Of a DNA stretch of 64,000 nucleotides, positions 56,756 through 64,000 are shown one piece after another. The notes under the pieces are model-generated. The model did no database searches and was not told where the DNA came from. It saw only the letters and a list, made by a program, of their open reading frames with translations. Numbering within the stretch: position 1 is the first letter of the stretch; every line of letters begins with the position of its first letter. This DNA comes from JAWVFM01 sp963823245 (GTDB lineage: Bacteria > Actinomycetota > Thermoleophilia > Solirubrobacterales > 70-9), in NCBI GenBank assembly GCA_963823245.1, contig CAWGKQ010000006.1, forward strand, positions 124,001 through 188,000. The letters are read 5' to 3'. The position numbers and the translations under genes were made by a program.

Positions 56756-57229
56756 ATGCGCCGGTCCGTGATCGACTCGCCCATCGGCGACCTCACTCTC
56801 GCGGTCGACGACATCGGCCTCTGCCGCCTGCACTTCGGCTCGACCGATCGGCCGGTCGACGCCGACCCACTGCTCACCGAGACCGCCGAGCAGCTGAAGG
56901 CGTACTTCGCCGGCGAGCTCCAGCAGTTCACCGTGCCGCTCTCGGTCCCCGGCGGCTCCGACTTCGAGCGCGCCGTCTGGGCCCAGCTCGGCCGGATCCC
57001 CTACGGCGAGATGCAGACGTACGGCGACGTCGCGAAGATCGTCGGGGATCCCGGCGCCGCCCGGGCCGTCGGCGTCGCCTGCAACCGGAACCCGATCGCC
57101 ATCGTCCTGCCCTGCCACCGGGTGGTCGGCGCCGGCGGCAAGATGGTCGGCTTCGGCGGCGGCATCCCGACCAAGCGGCATCTGCTCGAGCTCGAGGCCC
57201 GGGTCACACTCGAGACGCTCTGGACCTGA
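56756..57229 (+). CDS. ogt: Methylated-DNA--protein-cysteine S-methyltransferase
   Basis: 157 aa. Suicide repair of O6-alkylguanine. Methyl-acceptor Cys120 in IVLPCHRVVGAGGKMVGFGGG, helix-turn-helix/Arg-finger segment IPYGEMQTYGDVAKIVGDPGAARAVGVACNRNP. ATG preceded by GGATGGGGG. Divergent from the DUF4328 gene. Confidence 0.93.
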   Translation: MRRSVIDSPIGDLTLAVDDIGLCRLHFGSTDRPVDADPLLTETAEQLKAYFAGELQQFTVPLSVPGGSDFERAVWAQLGRIPYGEMQTYGDVAKIVGDPGAARAVGVACNRNPIAIVLPCHRVVGAGGKMVGFGGGIPTKRHLLELEARVTLETLWT

Positions 57230-57406
57230 ACCGGTGTAACCGGCGCGGCACGCTGCGAAACCTGACGAAGATCTGACACCGAGATGGTGCTTATCAGCGC
57301 GCGGTTGGGGTTACCAGAGGACTACCGTTGCTCATAGCGATCGAGTCGTCACGTTTGAAGCGAGCGATTCAACCGCGCCCTCCACCCTGCCCCGGAAGAC
57401 TCATAG

Positions 57407-57745
57407 ATGACCAAAACCCGCTCGACTGCCCACCTCCACCCCGACCTCAGCGCGCTGATGGACAAGAGCGCCGAAGACTGGTCCGCCCCCGAGATCCAGG
57501 ACGCCGCCCGTGCGGCGCTCCAACTGCACGCGCCCGACCGCGAGCCGCTGACCTGGATCAAGCGGTTCGGCATCCTCCCGTGGCTGCACCGCAACGACGC
57601 GGTATGCCTGCACTGCGGCGGCACCTATCCGTGCATCACCCACCGGTACGCCACCCAGCTGCTCTCGGCCGGCCGTTACACGATCGCCAAGCCGGATCAC
57701 GCCGACGCCGACACCGATACTGATCCCGAGCCGCAACCGAACTGA
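57407..57745 (+). CDS. Small hypothetical protein with Cys/His pairs
   Basis: 112 aa, soluble. LTWIKRFGILPWLHRNDAVCLHCGGTYPCITHRYATQLL contains CLHC plus a third Cys and a His, a possible zinc site; the C-terminus is Asp/Pro-rich. ATG at 57407. Not recognised. A strong hairpin follows. Confidence 0.6.
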   Translation: MTKTRSTAHLHPDLSALMDKSAEDWSAPEIQDAARAALQLHAPDREPLTWIKRFGILPWLHRNDAVCLHCGGTYPCITHRYATQLLSAGRYTIAKPDHADADTDTDPEPQPN

Positions 57746-57776
57746 CGTCGTACGCGCAAGGCGACGCCGAACAAAC

Positions 57777-57813
57777 GAAGGCCGCGAACCCCCGGATCGG
57801 GTTCGCGGCCTTC
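57777..57813. terminator. Bidirectional hairpin terminator
   Basis: A perfect 15-bp stem (57777-57791 / 57799-57813) with a 7-nt loop, lying between two convergent genes. No long T tail, as is common in actinobacteria. Confidence 0.7.
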
Positions 57814-57816
57814 GCC

Positions 57817-57864
57817 GTTGCGGTGGTCGGTCAGTTGCGGTTGGTCAGTTGCGGTGGTTGGTCA
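57817..57864. repeat. Three short tandem repeats at a gene 3' end
   Basis: Units at 57817-57833, 57834-57847 and 57848-57864, each beginning GTTGCGGT and ending GGTCA. The last unit contains the stop codon of the minus-strand DUF5324-like gene. Confidence 0.6.
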
Positions 57865-58708
57865 GGAGTCGGTCGGCTTGGACTCGGTCGAGCCGGTCGG
57901 CTTCCGGGAGGTGGTGGTCTTCTTGGCCGCCGGGCCGTTCGACGTGGCGCCGTTCGCGGCCGCCTTTGCCTCGGCGTCCGCCTTCGTGGCTTCGGTCTTG
58001 GCGGTGTCGGCGGGCTTCGCGGTGTCGGGCTTGGCCGTGTCGGTCTTGGCGGTGTCCGGCTTCGGCGACTCGGCCTTCGGGGCGTCGGTCTTGCCGTTGG
58101 CGGACGGGCTCTCCGGGCGCGACGTCGTACCGGCCGGGGCGGAGCTGTAGTCGCGGCCGCTGGTCGGGGTCGACTGCCAGGCCGGCTCCGGCGGGGTCAG
58201 CAGCTTCTTCACCGCTGCCGCGGCCAGGGCGCCGAAGCCCAGGATCAGCACGACCGTGCGGAAGCTTGTGGCTCTTCTTCTTCGGCACGTCGATCTCACC
58301 CTTGAGCGCGGCCTTGGTGGCCTTGCCCCGGCGCGAGGTCTCCTCGACCACCGGCTCGGCGGCGGCCGCGAGCGAAACCAGCGCGGCGGTCACCTTCGGC
58401 AGCACGTCGTCGTTGAACCGCACGCGCGCCTTCTCGGCGGCGGCCCCGGTGGCCGGTCCGACGCGGGCCAGCGCATCGTCGATCACCGGGCTGGCCTTCT
58501 CGACCGCCACTCCTGCATAGTGCGCGCCACGCTCGACGGCCTTCTCGGCGTACGGCGACACCTTCTCCCGTGCGGTGCCCACAGCGGGGCCGAGGTGGTC
58601 ACGGACCTGGCCGACGGCCGGTCCGATCTTCCCCGACGCCGACTCGGCGAGTGGCCGGACCTTGTCCTTCTTGGTCTCGGCCCGGCCATTGGACTTCCTT
58701 GAACCCAC
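57862..58708 (-). CDS. DUF5324-like membrane-anchored protein (one frameshift)
   Basis: The N-terminal half is helical and charged (KIGPAVGQVRDHLGPAVGTA, VSPYAEKAVERGAHYAGVAVEKA), then GEIDVPKKKSHK, one membrane helix (VVLILGFGALAAAAVKKLL), and a tail of Lys/Ala/Thr/Pro repeats such as DTAKPDTAKPADTAK. One extra C near 58263 splits the two halves. GAGGAGGGAACC-GTG sets the start at 58708; an ATG at 58735 is possible. Its position beside cyclophilin and rhomboid genes matches DUF5324 proteins of other actinobacteria. Function unknown. The 360 nt between this gene and the cyclophilin holds divergent promoters only. Confidence 0.65.
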
Positions 58709-59067
58709 GGTTCCCTCCTCGGTGCCACCCGTCATGACGGACAGCGCTCGGCCCATCGGCGTCATGGACCCTGCTGATACGGCTCTGGACAAATCCGGTG
58801 TCATCTGCATCGTACGACGTACCCAGCCGATCACCCGGTGCCCCATCCCCGCCCCACCCATTCCCCAACGCAGTTCTCCCCTTCCCCTACCCGGGAGCAA
58901 AGCCGAGGCGCGGGCGATTGTCCAGCGCCTGGCCAATCCGGTTCTGCTCGGCCCCGGAGCGATGCGGAGGGGTGGCGTATTGGTTTCCGGCCGGTCGGTG
59001 CGGTTCTGCTTGGACTCACATGACAGGATCGAGGGCGTAAGCCGTAACTGATCTAGGAGTGACTCCC

Positions 59068-59611
59068 GTGGCCGAAGAGCTGTACGCGACCCTGCAGACG
59101 ACGAAGGGTGACGTCGTCATCAGGCTGTTCCCCAACCACGCGCCGAAGACGGTGAGCAACTTCGTCGGTCTGGCCGAGGGCACCAAGGAGTGGACCGACC
59201 CGCAGACCGGGCAGGCCACCACCGGCAGTTCTACGACGGCCTCGACCTTCCACCGCGTCATCGACGGCTTCATGATCCAGGGCGGCTGCCCGCTCGGCAC
59301 CGGCACCGGCGGCCCGGGCTACACCTTCGACGACGAGATCCACCCCGAGCTCCGTTCGACCGCCCGTACCTGCTGGCGATGGCCAACGCCGGCATCCAGT
59401 TCGGCCGCGGCACCAACGGCTCGCAGTTCTTCATCACCGTCGTCCCGACGCCGTGGCTGAACCGCAAGCACACGATCTTCGGTGAGGTCGCCGACGACGA
59501 GTCGGAGAAGGTCGTCGACGCGATCGGCGACCGCCGAAGACCGCGCCGGGCGACCGGCCGATCGAGCCGATCGTGATCGACACCGTCGTGATCGAGCGTA
59601 AGGACGCCTGA
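59068..59611 (+). pseudogene. Cyclophilin-type peptidyl-prolyl isomerase (several frameshifts)
   Basis: Cytoplasmic cyclophilin: ATLQTTKGDVVIRLFPNHAPKTVSNFVGLAEG, FHRVIDGFMIQGGCP, then RFDRPYLLAMANAG, GTNGSQFFITVVPTPWLNRKHTIFGEV and IEPIVIDTVVIERKDA. The frame is lost near 59353 and again near 59530. In addition, residues before FHRVID read GSSTTAST where the family has G(K)FYDGLT, explained by a missing A and an extra G about 20 nt apart. The GTG at 59068 follows AGGAG at 59053-59057. At least four indels in 540 nt argue for poor consensus. Confidence 0.85.
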
Positions 59612-59670
59612 GCACCCGGTCCGGGCCGGTCAGCCGGCCCGGATCCGCCGCCGTGGAGGATCCAGCCGGC

Positions 59671-60411
59671 GTGACCGAGACCGTCTGCTACCGGCACCCG
59701 GACCGGCGAGCCGGGGTCCGCTGCCAGCGCTGTGACGAGCCGATCTGCCCGGACTGCATGAACGGCGCCGCGGTCGGCTTCCAGTGCCCGAGCTGCTTCA
59801 ACGAGGGCGTGAAGTCGGTGCCGCGCACCCGCACCTCGCTCGGCGGCATCCAGCGCGGTAACCCGCAGGTCGTCACGCTCAGCCTGATGGCGATCAACGT
59901 GCTGGTCTTCATCGCCGTCCGCACCGGCAGCGCCCGGATCCTCAACGACCTGGTGCTGGTCCCGGTGCTGGTGGACAACGAGCCGTGGCGGTTGCTCACG
60001 TCGGCCTTCACGCACGTGCAGATCTTCCACATCTTCTCGAACCTGTTCATGCTCTACGTGCTCGGTCCGCCGCTGGAGCAGATGCTCGGCCGGATCAGGT
60101 TCTTGACCCTTTACCTGCTGTCCGCCATCGGCGGCGGCATCGCGGTCTGGCTGCTCGCGGCCCCCGGCTCGGCGACCCTCGGCGCGTCCGGCGGCGTCCT
60201 CGGCCTGGTCGGCGCCCTCCTGGTGGTCAACCGTGCCCGCGGCCTCGACGTCACCTGGATCCTCGGCTACGTCGCCATCACGGCCGTCCTCTCCTTCGCC
60301 ATCCCCGGCATCTCCTGGCAAGGCCACCTCGGCGGCTTCCTCACCGGCGCAGCCGTAGCCTGGGTCTTCCTCCAAACCAGCAACCACCGCCGCAAAAAGA
60401 CCCACACCTGA
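59671..60411 (+). CDS. Rhomboid intramembrane serine protease with N-terminal B-box zinc finger
   Basis: About 246 aa. N-terminal zinc finger CYRHPDRRAGVRCQRCDEPICPDC...CPSC, then six helices with the catalytic Ser173 in GASGG and His219 in WQGHLGGFLTG, and HIFSNLFMLYVLGPPLE. It cleaves membrane proteins within the bilayer. GTG at 59671 with GGAGGA 10 nt upstream; a GTG at 59653 is less likely. It is intact although its neighbours are frameshifted. Confidence 0.88.
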   Translation: MTETVCYRHPDRRAGVRCQRCDEPICPDCMNGAAVGFQCPSCFNEGVKSVPRTRTSLGGIQRGNPQVVTLSLMAINVLVFIAVRTGSARILNDLVLVPVLVDNEPWRLLTSAFTHVQIFHIFSNLFMLYVLGPPLEQMLGRIRFLTLYLLSAIGGGIAVWLLAAPGSATLGASGGVLGLVGALLVVNRARGLDVTWILGYVAITAVLSFAIPGISWQGHLGGFLTGAAVAWVFLQTSNHRRKKTHT

Positions 60412-60454
60412 CCCCAACTCCGACCGAAGAGCGGTTGGTGCAGGGTGATCAGAC

Positions 60455-60476
60455 CCGCCGCACAGTGCTGCGGCGG
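60455..60476 (+). terminator. Hairpin after the rhomboid gene
   Basis: CCGCCGCA / TGCGGCGG, 6-nt loop, no T run. Possible terminator. Confidence 0.4.
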
Positions 60477-60682
60477 CATCTCTCCGGACGGTGAGTCGGC
60501 CGGGTTTCGCGCGTTCAGGATTCGAGCCGCTTGACCCCGACGACCAGATCGCCGGCACGGCGGAACCAGTCGCCGCCTCCCGCGTCCCGCCTCCCGGCCC
60601 GGCCCGGCGCCTGCCGCATTCGAGGGGATATCCGGCGCTCCGGTCGGTTCCGTGGGTGTTGCCCGTGCCGTCGACCGGATCG

Positions 60683-60758
60683 CCAGGCCATCACAACGAG
60701 GCGAGGACGAAGGCCTCCCGCGGGCGATCGCGGCGTCTCGGTGATTGTGATGGCCTGG
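60683..60758. repeat. Perfect 14-bp inverted repeat, arms 48 nt apart
   Basis: CCAGGCCATCACAA at 60683-60696 and TTGTGATGGCCTGG at 60745-60758. It lies in the stretch with no readable gene. Confidence 0.8.
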
Positions 60759-61251
60759 AAGTCCGCCACACCCCGCCCGGCGGCGGTGGCGGTTGGGCGA
60801 TGCCGCGCCGCTGACCGGACCTGCACCACTCACCAGCAGCGCGATGCCAGAGATGCCCCGCTCGGCCGCGAGCACTCGGCGGCTGCCGGACCGGGTTAGT
60901 GAGTGCGCCACGTCCGCCCAGGCCGAGACCCGCGGCCGACGGCCGATGTCGGGGCCAGGGACACCTCACGACCTGTCCCAAGTCCCGCCATCTTGTCCCA
61001 AGGCCCCGCGTGCGTCCGAAGACGCGGCCGCGGCACGCCGCGTACGCTGCCGGCGGTTCAATAGGCAACTAATCGGCCTAGGCCACAATTTGCGCTCGGT
61101 TCGATGAATGCGGATGACAGCGAGGGCCAGATACTCGTCTAATCAGGTGACGTCCCAACGGGGGACCCAAGTGGTAAGGACACCTGCGATGAGTCCACGT
61201 GCGGTGGAGAAACGTGCACGGCCGGGCAATGAGGGGCAGTTGCTGACGTCG

Positions 61252-62278
61252 TCAGCGCAGCAGCAGGCAACTGTCGCGAACTCGTGCCAGAGGTAGTGCT
61301 CGTCCAGGGCCGCGTCGTAGGCGCGCTGGACGGTACTGCCTCCGACGACCGACTCGAGAAGGAGTAGGTGCAGGCCTCGGGTGCGTGCATCCCGGTCACA
61401 AGGCCATCCACAACGCGCACCGAGTGGTCCGGGCCGAGGACGAGGTCGGTCCAGCTGTGCGCCGCGCTGACAGAGCCATCTCTGGCCTGACGGCTGACTC
61501 GATGGCTCGGACCGCGGTCGTGCCGACTGCTGATCACGCGCCCTCCGGTTGGCCTTGACCCAGTTGACCAAGCGGGCCGTGTGCGCGGGTACGGTCGATT
61601 ACCGCTCGGGCAGAGGTGGTTCGTGGCTCTCGAGTGACGACACGCCGCAATGCAGGAGGAATCGGCGCGATCAGCACGCCCTGCGACGCCAGGTGACTCA
61701 CCAGCTCAAAGCTGAACGGCCTTGCCGCACTGGGCATCTCCCGCTGCCAGGCTCGCGGGCGAAAACAGTCTGGTACGACGCCAGCGGCCATTGCTGACGA
61801 CGAATTTATAGGTGATCGGAGCGCCATGGCGTTCCAGGTAGCCGAGCACATCACCGCTGGAGGCTTGGCACGCCATAGGCGATTGGAGCCGGTTGGTACG
61901 GCGACAGCAGCGTCAGCACACCCTCTGGCAGTTCGACGTGGTCGCCCGCCATGCCGCCGAACATCGGAGCATCACCGATCGCAGTTCGACCACCCAGTGC
62001 CGTCGTCGAGCGCAATGGAGAAGTGCACGACCACTGGCTCCACTCCCGACCCGCTGATCGATGAGCCGTCGACGGCCGCGGGCAATGTGCCGGAGGTGTT
62101 CACCAGGAGCAGGTCTCCCGGTCTCGAGTGTTCGCCGATCCGGTCGAAGCGGGTGTGCGTGACGGTCGACCTCCGCGACCAGCACTTCACCTGATCCGCG
62201 ACACCCCCGGGCCTCGGGTGGTTCGCCGGCGTTGAGTGAATCGGGCAGGACGAATCTGGTGTGGGGATGCACCCTCAC
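61252..62278 (-). pseudogene. QueA-like S-adenosylmethionine:tRNA ribosyltransferase-isomerase (many frameshifts)
   Basis: Pieces in order along the minus strand: RFVLPDSLNAGEPPEARG; RFDRIGEHSRPGDLLLVNTSGTLPAAVDG; MPSAARPFSFELVSHLASQGVLIAPI; SWTDLVLGPDHSVRVVDGLVTGMHAPEA; AYDAALDEHYLWHEF and the end DSCLLLR (stop 61252-61254 after adding one G). These are the successive conserved blocks of the actinobacterial QueA-like protein, spread over several frames with at least five indels. GTG at 62278 overlapping the SDR stop. Queuosine synthesis is usually absent in this group, so the role may differ from QueA. Confidence 0.75.
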
Positions 62279-62990
62279 GACGTCACCGCCGGCGTGAACT
62301 CGGCGGCTCGGTAGCGACCACTCTCCGGCCGGCTGTCGAGCAACTGCAGGAACGCCGGTACGACGGTCGCCGGCTCGGGCCGGTCCGAGATATCCTCACC
62401 GGGGAACGCGGCCTGGTGCATCGCCGTACGCAGATCACCCGGATCGACGGCGTACACGGACAGCGTGGGGTGCTCCGCCGCGAGGACTCGGGTCGCGTGG
62501 TCAGGGTGCGGCCTTGGCGGAGCCATAGCCGCCCGACGTCTCATATGCCTCCACTGCGGCGTCAGAACTGATGTTGAGCAGCACACCCGACGCCGCGGTG
62601 AGTGATGGCAGCAGTGCTTGGGTCAGAGCGTCGGTGCCAGTACGTCGACCTCGTAGACGCGACGCAGTTCGTCGAGATCGGCGGACCCCAACGCCTGCAG
62701 AGGGCTCGGGCCGAGGTAGCTCGCGTTGTTGACGAGCAGGTCAGCCGGCCGAGCCCGGCCACGGCGTCGACCAGGTCGCGCGATGCGTGGGGTCGGTGAC
62801 GTCGCCCGCTGGCGGGATCACATTAGTGTGGCTCGCCAGCGCGTCGGCCGCGTCCTTCAGTGTTCGGCGCCGCGGGCGTCGATCACCAGCGTCCAGCCGC
62901 GTCCGGCGAGTCCATGCGCCAGCGCGAGTCCGAGACCGGCGGACGCACCGGTGATGAGAGCGACAGGACGGTCGAGGATTCAGGAGCCAT
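62275..62990 (-). pseudogene. Short-chain dehydrogenase/reductase (frameshifted)
   Basis: MAPESS, then after a break near 62975 VALITGASAGLGLALAHGLA (NAD(P) loop), LLVNNASYLG, and the C-terminal block ATRVLAAEHPTLSVYAVDPGDLRTAMHQ to FTPAVTS. Several indels lie between. Start ATG at 62990 behind a MerR/SoxR-type operator; stop overlaps the QueA-like gene (GTGA), so the two form an operon. Substrate unknown. Confidence 0.75.
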
Positions 62991-62997
62991 GCCCGCG

Positions 62998-63028
62998 ACT
63001 GTCATCCCTCAAGTGAACTTGAGGTCAA
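62998..63028 (-). promoter_or_regulatory. MerR/SoxR-type operator and promoter of the SDR gene
   Basis: CCTCAAGT-GA-ACTTGAGG (63007-63024), one centre base from the SoxR box CCTCAAGTTAACTTGAGG. It lies between -35 TTGACC (63028-63023) and a -10-like GACAGT (63003-62998). Spacer 19 nt, the long spacing typical of MerR-activated promoters; the ATG is 7 nt further on. Confidence 0.65.
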
Positions 63029-63036
63029 GAGTTCCG

Positions 63037-64000
63037 TCAGATCAGAATGCCGGGGTTGAGGACGGCGCCGGGGTCGAGGACGTGCTTGACGGCTTGGAGG
63101 GCTTCCAGCGCAAGCGGACCGATCTCCTCGGCGTAGGCCGCGCGGTGGTCGGTGCCGACACCGTGGTGATGGGAGATGGTGCCCCCGACGGTCGCGATCG
63201 CCTGGCTGGCGGCGGCTTTCGCCGTACGCCATTGCCGCACGGGATCGCCGGTCTGCGAGGAGATCACCGTGAAGTACAGCGAGGCTCCGGTCTCGTAGAC
63301 GTGGGACACGTGGCAGAGAACCAGTGGCGGCGTGCCTGCTCGGTCAGCTTCTCCACCAACGCCTCGGTGACGGCAGCCTTGAGCTCGGGGATGCGGACCA
63401 GAAGGCGGCCGTCTCGAGCGTCTCCACCAGCGCGCCCTCGTCGAGCAAGGGATCACGCAGGTACGGCGCTCGGGTAGCGGCCGAGCTCCCGGTCTCGCCG
63501 GACCCTCGCCGAGGTTCTGCCCGCCGGCCCCGGTCAGGACCTCGGCCGTCCCGGAGTTGTACGGTCCGTCGAACCCGATGATCGCCAGTAGCGCCGCCCG
63601 ACCCGCCACCGAGCACATCCGGATCGGCCAGGTTCACCGCGGTCTCGGCCTCGTCGGACAACCGCAGCACTGTCGGCAACGGCCCGTCCTGCGCCAGCCG
63701 CCGGATCGCGGTCAGACCGTCGGCGAAGCTCTCGAACCGCCAGCCCCTCGAAGTGCCGCTCGGTCGGTCGCGGCCGGATCCGTACGACGACCGACGTGAT
63801 GATCCCGAACGCGCCCTCGGACCCGAGCACGAGCTGGCGCAGATCCGGCCCGGCCGCGGACATCGGCGCCCGGCCGAGCTCGATGGTGCCGCGCGGTGTG
63901 GCCAGTGTCAGCCCGACCACCATCTGGTCGAAGCGTCCGTACCCGGCGGACGACTGCCCGCTCGACCGCGCGGCGGCATAGCCGCCGATCGACGCGCCCT
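63037..64000 (-). pseudogene. FAD-linked oxidase, AGPS/glycolate-oxidase type (partial, frameshifted)
   Basis: C-terminal two thirds of a PCMH-type FAD oxidase. From the right edge: ASIGGYAAARSSGQSSAGYGRFDQMVVGL, LRQLVLGSEGAFGIITSVVVRIRPRP, later YETGASLYFTVISSQTGDPV, ISHHHGVGTDHRAAYAEEIGPLALE and the end KHVLDPGAVLNPGILI. The HHHGVG block is characteristic of alkyldihydroxyacetone-phosphate-synthase-like oxidases. Frame changes occur near 63400, 63560 and 63740. The N-terminus is outside the window. Confidence 0.8.

Larger units (their letters stand above)
60412..61251. other. 840 nt without a supportable gene
   Basis: All frames are Arg/Pro-rich or broken. On the minus strand a frame ending GDWFRRAGDLVVGVKRLES (stop near 60517) and one starting VAHSLTRSGSRRVLAAE (near 60911) look coding but cannot be joined or recognised. 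Contains an 8-bp hairpin after the rhomboid gene (60455-60476) and a 14-bp inverted repeat. Dense indels are the likely reason a gene here is unreadable. Confidence 0.5.

Overview
The window joins two different actinobacterial genomes. Positions 1 to about 52,660 look like one high-GC member of the class Thermoleophilia (Solirubrobacterales-like). The evidence is TolB-like PD40 proteins with the motif ATFPGANGRI after the signal peptide, an actinobacterial mIHF-gmk-rpoZ-coaBC order, GTG starts with GTGA overlaps inside operons, and many leaderless promoters (a -10 box 6-8 nt before the start codon). From about 52,660 to 64,000 the DNA resembles Propionibacteriales (Kribbella or Nocardioidaceae type): DUF4328 proteins, a DUF5324-like protein, a cyclophilin, a B-box rhomboid, and Shine-Dalgarno starts. 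The change falls inside genes on both sides (coaBC on the left, the last codons of a TetR regulator on the right). A misjoined contig is therefore more likely than gene transfer. Taxonomy rests on recognised protein style and gene order, not on a search.

Layout of the left part. 0-6.2 kb: lipoprotein start, two TolB-like propellers, a frameshifted APC permease and a frameshifted GT-C-like membrane protein. 6.2-9.1 kb: amidase, small membrane protein, RpiR regulator. 9.2-15.1 kb: PLP synthase (pdxS, pdxT), M29 aminopeptidase, yebC, ruvC-ruvA-ruvB. 15.1-24.3 kb: zinc-ribbon/PAS protein, secDF, OsmC, recJ, relA/spoT. 24.2-30.1 kb (minus): HIT, lipid kinase, metallo-beta-lactamase, phosphomannomutase, HIT, YjbQ, CorA. 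30.2-31.7 kb: SAM-I riboswitch, terminator and thrC. 31.7-40.2 kb: third TolB-like protein, MoaD/ThiS, sugar-nucleotide genes, GST-like protein, hydrolases, tRNA-Arg(CCG), a PD-(D/E)XK nuclease under an SOS-box-like site, and RNase Z. 40.2-50.1 kb: pyrimidine operon pyrR-pyrB-pyrC-(cysteine hydrolase)-carA-(NTF2-like)-carB-pyrK-pyrD behind a PyrR-binding hairpin. 50.1-52.7 kb: mIHF, gmk, rpoZ, coaBC.

Right part. A TetR 3' remnant, a sugar phosphate isomerase/epimerase, two DUF4328 proteins, an O6-alkylguanine-DNA alkyltransferase, a small hypothetical, a DUF5324-like protein, cyclophilin and rhomboid. About 0.8 kb follows in which no gene can be supported. The last 2.8 kb holds a QueA-like protein, an SDR with a MerR/SoxR-type operator, and an FAD-linked oxidase cut by the window edge.

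Single-base indels break many conserved genes, including pyrD and gmk. On the left they are mostly one extra G or C; they become dense after about 59 kb. They read as sequencing or consensus errors rather than true decay. One of them may also have created the apparent pdxT-aminopeptidase fusion.
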